Translations under genes and position numbers: made by a program
Shown: positions 5,369 to 7,719 of the stretch, in pieces
Numbering within the stretch: the stretch's first letter is position 1
Layout: each line of letters opens with the position of its first letter
NCBI GenBank assembly: GCA_015488785.1
Contig: WFNC01000394.1
Location: forward strand, 1 to 7,719
DNA: 7,719 nt
Direction of reading: 5' to 3'
Source of the DNA: Flavobacteriales bacterium
Lineage (GTDB): Bacteria > Bacteroidota > Bacteroidia > Flavobacteriales_D > Parvicellaceae
Notes under the pieces: generated by a model
The model's database searches: none
What the model was told of the DNA's origin: nothing
What the model saw: the letters and a program-made list of their open reading frames with translations, nothing else

Positions 5369-6181
5369 TCATGCTTTAGTTTTATGCTCTTTAGCAGCGT
5401 TCAATTTCTTTTGATATTCTCCCTGTATCACATCTACAACAATTAAAACTGTAATTACGAAATAAAATGTTGTACTATTCATAGGGGTTATCGCATTTCC
5501 AAATAAATGCATGTGCGCAAGGTGTCCCCCTTCAGAAAGCAACATTATTCCTACAATGAATAGTATAAACAATCCTAGCACTTCATACATCTTATTTTTT
5601 TGTAAAAATGCAGCTACTTTCTCTGCTAATAAAATCATAATGACTCCACTAACAACAATAGCAGTTCCCATAATCATCATTTTAACAAAGTTTCCATCTA
5701 AATCTCTAGTCAAGCCAATAGCAGCAAGTATCGAATCGAAAGAAAAAACTAAATTCATAACGACAATCATTGCGATAACTGAATTTGCTGACTTTTTCTT
5801 TTCGACAACTCCTGTTTCCTCAACTGATTCTTGAGCTATTAAATGCCAAATTTCTTTTATAGATGTATGCAAAATAAACCCACCTCCCAGTAAAACGATT
5901 AAACTATGAATGTTAAAAGCTCCTGAAAACACCCCCTCAAAAGCGGGAGAATAAATAGGTTCTTGGAAAAAATCGATTAAGCTAACTAAAATAAACAATA
6001 ATATAATTCTTAGAACAATAGCGATTGCAATACCTAATTTTCTTACTTTTTTCTGTTCATCTTTGGGAGCTTGTTTGGACTCTAAAGAGATGTAAAGTAA
6101 ATTATCCAATCCTAATACTGTTTGTAAAAGAATTAATAAGATTAACGTAATTGAATTTTCAATTGTAAACAAGTCAGCCAT
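5369..6181 (-). CDS. TerC family integral membrane protein
   Basis: The 270-residue inner-membrane protein belongs to the TerC/Alx family, whose studied members move manganese or other metal ions out of the cytoplasm and help load exported metalloenzymes; the name comes from tellurite resistance operons. About seven hydrophobic segments are visible, near 10-32, 49-71, 90-105, 133-156, 168-190, 200-216 and 237-252. The family's acidic intramembrane sites are present: GLDN (D26, N27) in the first segment and FSFDS (D149) in the fourth. A short His-rich stretch GHLAHMH (219-225) lies between segments six and seven and could touch metal. Length is normal for the short TerC form, with no CBS or CorC extension. 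No other ter genes are nearby, so a role in tellurite resistance is not suggested. The gene stands alone between a candidate promoter and a long gap. Substrate is inferred from the family only. Confidence 0.9.
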   Translation of the reverse strand: MADLFTIENSITLILLILLQTVLGLDNLLYISLESKQAPKDEQKKVRKLGIAIAIVLRIILLFILVSLIDFFQEPIYSPAFEGVFSGAFNIHSLIVLLGGGFILHTSIKEIWHLIAQESVEETGVVEKKKSANSVIAMIVVMNLVFSFDSILAAIGLTRDLDGNFVKMMIMGTAIVVSGVIMILLAEKVAAFLQKNKMYEVLGLFILFIVGIMLLSEGGHLAHMHLFGNAITPMNSTTFYFVITVLIVVDVIQGEYQKKLNAAKEHKTKA

Positions 6182-6198
6182 TTAGTTTATTTTTTTTA

Positions 6199-6230
6199 CA
6201 AAAATAGAATTAATGATTGATTCTTTGACT
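6199..6230 (-). promoter_or_regulatory. Candidate promoter of the TerC gene
   Basis: TATTTTTG at 6206-6199 on the minus strand fits the Bacteroidota -7 element TAnnTTTG and ends 17 bp before the ATG, so the leader would be only about 10 nt. No TTG occurs at the -33 position; AGTCAAA at 6230-6224 lies 17 nt upstream of the -7 element, as before the acyl-CoA dehydrogenase gene. Confidence 0.4.
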
Positions 6231-6241
6231 AGTTTTTAGTT

Positions 6242-6268
6242 AAAAAAGGCATTTGTTAGCATCTTTTT
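6242..6268 (-). terminator. Candidate intrinsic terminator of the glycosyltransferase operon
   Basis: Ten bases after the glycosyltransferase stop, the minus strand reads AAAAAG (6268-6263), a 2-nt bulge, GC, an 8-nt loop, GC, then CTTTTTT (6248-6242). This gives an 8-bp stem with a bulge whose 3' arm is the T-run. It lies before the TerC candidate promoter, consistent with the end of a transcription unit. Confidence 0.4.
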
Positions 6269-6277
6269 AGTTGAACT

Positions 6278-7432
6278 TTATTGTAATAAAACGGACGCTA
6301 GTTTATCTGTAGCTTTCTTCCAACTATAGTTCTCTAGGACAAAAACACGAGCATTTTCACCAATAATGTCTCTTTGAGCTTTATCCGACAGTAATAGCTC
6401 TATCTTTTCAGCAAACGCTATAGCTGTGTTTGTAATTAAAATCTGAGACTCATCCTTAGCTTTTAAAGAACTATTAACTAAGGAAGTGGTAACACAAGGT
6501 AATTGCATAGACATTGCTTCTAACAGCTTATTTTGCACCCCAGTTCCAATAAATAGAGGAGCTACAAAAACTTTAGCGTTCTTATAAGCATCTCTAATGT
6601 CATCGACCCATCCTGAAACAGTTACTTGATTACTCGCTAACTTCAAGACTTCTTTGGAAGGGCTTGCTCCTGCAATCAATAGTTTTATTTTAGAATCTAG
6701 CAATGGTAATACTTCCTTTACCAAATACTTAACAGCCTCGACATTAGGAGCGTAACTCATATTGCCAACAAAAATTAAATCAAATTCTTTGGCTTCAACT
6801 TTTTTGGGTTTAAAAAACGCTGTATCTATTCCATTCGAAACGATTGTAATTTCATCACGCTTCTCATGCAGAATCCACTTTCTATCTTCTTCAGAAATAA
6901 TTGTATGTCCTTCAAAATAGTCAAAAATAAGGTGCTCGTATTTTAACAAACGCTTAGACTCATCTTTAAAAATAGGTTTCAAAAAGCCTGCTTTTGCAAT
7001 TCGCCTTTCAATTCCTTTCGAAAAGGCATCCATGTAATCAATCGTCTTGGGTATATCATGTTCAAACTTAACATATTCAGCCGTACGGATAAGTTGACTG
7101 TAAATTCTATCTGGCTTAAAATTACGAATAATTTTCTTTACTTTTCGATGTGCTTTCGCTTGATAAAAATAATGAACTTGGTAAGGCTTATTTGAAAACA
7201 ATGCTAAAAAAAGATTCAAATATATTTTTGCTTTATTCAGTTTTATAACCGTCAATTCATCGCAAATCTGGCGCAATTCATTAACCTGATTTTCGGGGGT
7301 ATTATTATCATCTAAACAACAAAGGTGTATCTCATTAGCTTTAGAAAGTTCTTTTATTTGATGATAAATCCGCAGCTTATCTCCCTTGTCTAACGGATAA
7401 GGAACTCTTGACACAATTACAAATAACTTCAT
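6278..7432 (-). CDS. Glycosyltransferase family 4 (GT-B fold, group 1)
   Basis: The 384-residue cytoplasmic or membrane-associated enzyme should transfer a sugar from a nucleotide donor in surface-polysaccharide or glycoconjugate synthesis. The N-terminal acceptor domain opens with VSRVPYPLDKGDKLRIYH (7-24), the glycine-containing loop typical of GT4. The C-terminal donor domain (about 195-384) shows VSNGID (198-203), FVGNMSYAPN (221-230), VSGWVDDI (272-279) and GTGVQNKLLEAMSM (296-309) with E305 as the conserved nucleotide-sugar-binding glutamate. The first glutamate of the classical E-x7-E motif is replaced by Thr297, as in the GT4 subgroup with a GTG(V/I)QNK(L/V)LEAM loop, which includes Stp1-like sugar transferases. 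Length is normal. Its ATG overlaps the TGA of the upstream glycosyltransferase gene by the four bases ATGA, pointing to translational coupling in one operon. The sugar and linkage cannot be deduced. Confidence 0.92.
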   Translation of the reverse strand: MKLFVIVSRVPYPLDKGDKLRIYHQIKELSKANEIHLCCLDDNNTPENQVNELRQICDELTVIKLNKAKIYLNLFLALFSNKPYQVHYFYQAKAHRKVKKIIRNFKPDRIYSQLIRTAEYVKFEHDIPKTIDYMDAFSKGIERRIAKAGFLKPIFKDESKRLLKYEHLIFDYFEGHTIISEEDRKWILHEKRDEITIVSNGIDTAFFKPKKVEAKEFDLIFVGNMSYAPNVEAVKYLVKEVLPLLDSKIKLLIAGASPSKEVLKLASNQVTVSGWVDDIRDAYKNAKVFVAPLFIGTGVQNKLLEAMSMQLPCVTTSLVNSSLKAKDESQILITNTAIAFAEKIELLLSDKAQRDIIGENARVFVLENYSWKKATDKLASVLLQ

Positions 7433-7719
7433 TTATCAATTGCATTATAAAAAGAAACTAATTTCTTGTTTACCAAATAATTATCGTAACTTTCCTCAAC
7501 TAAAACTCTAGCACTTTCCCCAATCATTGAAACTCTTTTTTTATCCGAAAACAGCCATAACAATTCAGCTATAAACTCTTTTGAATTGTTAGCTATTAGA
7601 ATATTTTCTCGGTGTGTAAAAGCAATTCCCTCAGCTCCAATAGACGTCGAAATAACGACTTTACCCAACGCCATTCCTTCTATAATTTTGATTCGCATTC
7701 CACCTGCAGAAAGCAAGGG
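7429..7719 (-). CDS. Glycosyltransferase family 4, C-terminal part (5' end outside the window)
   Basis: The frame is open to the window edge, so the start is not visible; the 96 codons seen encode the end of a GT4 donor-binding domain. It opens with PLLSAGGMRIKIIEGMALGK, the usual conserved block (consensus P...GGGMR.K.LEAMA.GKPVV), with glycine in place of the alanine of EAM. ISTSIGAEGI follows, then the closing helices with GESARVLVEESYDN. A TTG near the edge lies inside this conserved block and is not a start. The TGA stop overlaps the next gene's ATG. Two consecutive GT4 genes suggest the tail of a longer polysaccharide operon continuing beyond the window. Confidence 0.88.
   Translation of the reverse strand, partial: PLLSAGGMRIKIIEGMALGKVVISTSIGAEGIAFTHRENILIANNSKEFIAELLWLFSDKKRVSMIGESARVLVEESYDNYLVNKKLVSFYNAIDK

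Noticed and set aside
5511..5834. Plus-strand 107-codon open frame
   Set aside because: It is fully antisense to the TerC gene; the low-complexity Ser/Thr/Ile-rich translation is what an antisense of a membrane protein gives.
5369..6181. Tellurite resistance operon
   Set aside because: TerC is alone here; no terA, terB, terD, terE or terZ-like gene is in the window, so only a general metal-related role is supported.
1..7719. CRISPR array, prophage, insertion sequence or toxin-antitoxin system
   Set aside because: I saw no regularly spaced direct repeats, transposase or integrase motifs, or paired small toxin-antitoxin genes on either strand.

Overview
The window looks like a chromosomal segment of a Flavobacterium-like bacterium (Bacteroidota, Flavobacteriia). 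The evidence is the strongly AT-rich sequence, candidate promoters with the Bacteroidota -7 element TAnnTTTG rather than a sigma70 -10 box, weak or absent Shine-Dalgarno sequences, and protein sequences typical of that group. Every gene I can support is on the minus strand, so transcription runs from high to low coordinates. No tRNA, rRNA, intact mobile element or CRISPR array was seen.

Read in the direction of transcription: (1) 7719-6278 holds the end of one GT4-type glycosyltransferase (5' end outside the window) and a complete second one, joined by an ATGA overlap. This is the tail of a surface-polysaccharide or glycoconjugate operon, closed by a candidate terminator at 6242-6268. (2) 6181-5369 is a TerC-family membrane protein with its own candidate promoter. 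(3) 5368-4963 is non-coding and contains what looks like a decayed CoA-binding (YccU-like) gene. (4) 4962-3971 is a two-gene unit: a fatty acid hydroxylase / sterol desaturase-family membrane di-iron enzyme followed 11 bp later by feoA, with no feoB after it. The unit has the best promoter in the window. (5) 3970-3681 is a short gap with a 39-codon orphan reading frame and a C/G-rich inverted repeat. (6) 3680-1389 is a large secreted S41-type serine peptidase with an N-terminal array of about 33-residue degenerate repeats. (7) 1388-829 has no intact gene. It holds a start-less or nonsense-interrupted 78-codon frame and a hairpin-rich element that resembles a sequence I remember as dispersed in Flavobacterium genomes. 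(8) 828-1 is the N-terminal three quarters of a short-chain acyl-CoA dehydrogenase.

The genes do not form one pathway. They are neighbouring housekeeping and envelope functions: glycan synthesis, metal handling (TerC, FeoA), lipid modification, an exported protease and fatty or amino acid catabolism. I did not find a convincing new multi-gene system. The points most worth a second look are the repeat-plus-S41 protein, the orphan feoA coupled to an iron-dependent lipid hydroxylase, the dispersed hairpin element, the gene remnants, and an identical 7-mer at identical spacing upstream of two -7 elements.
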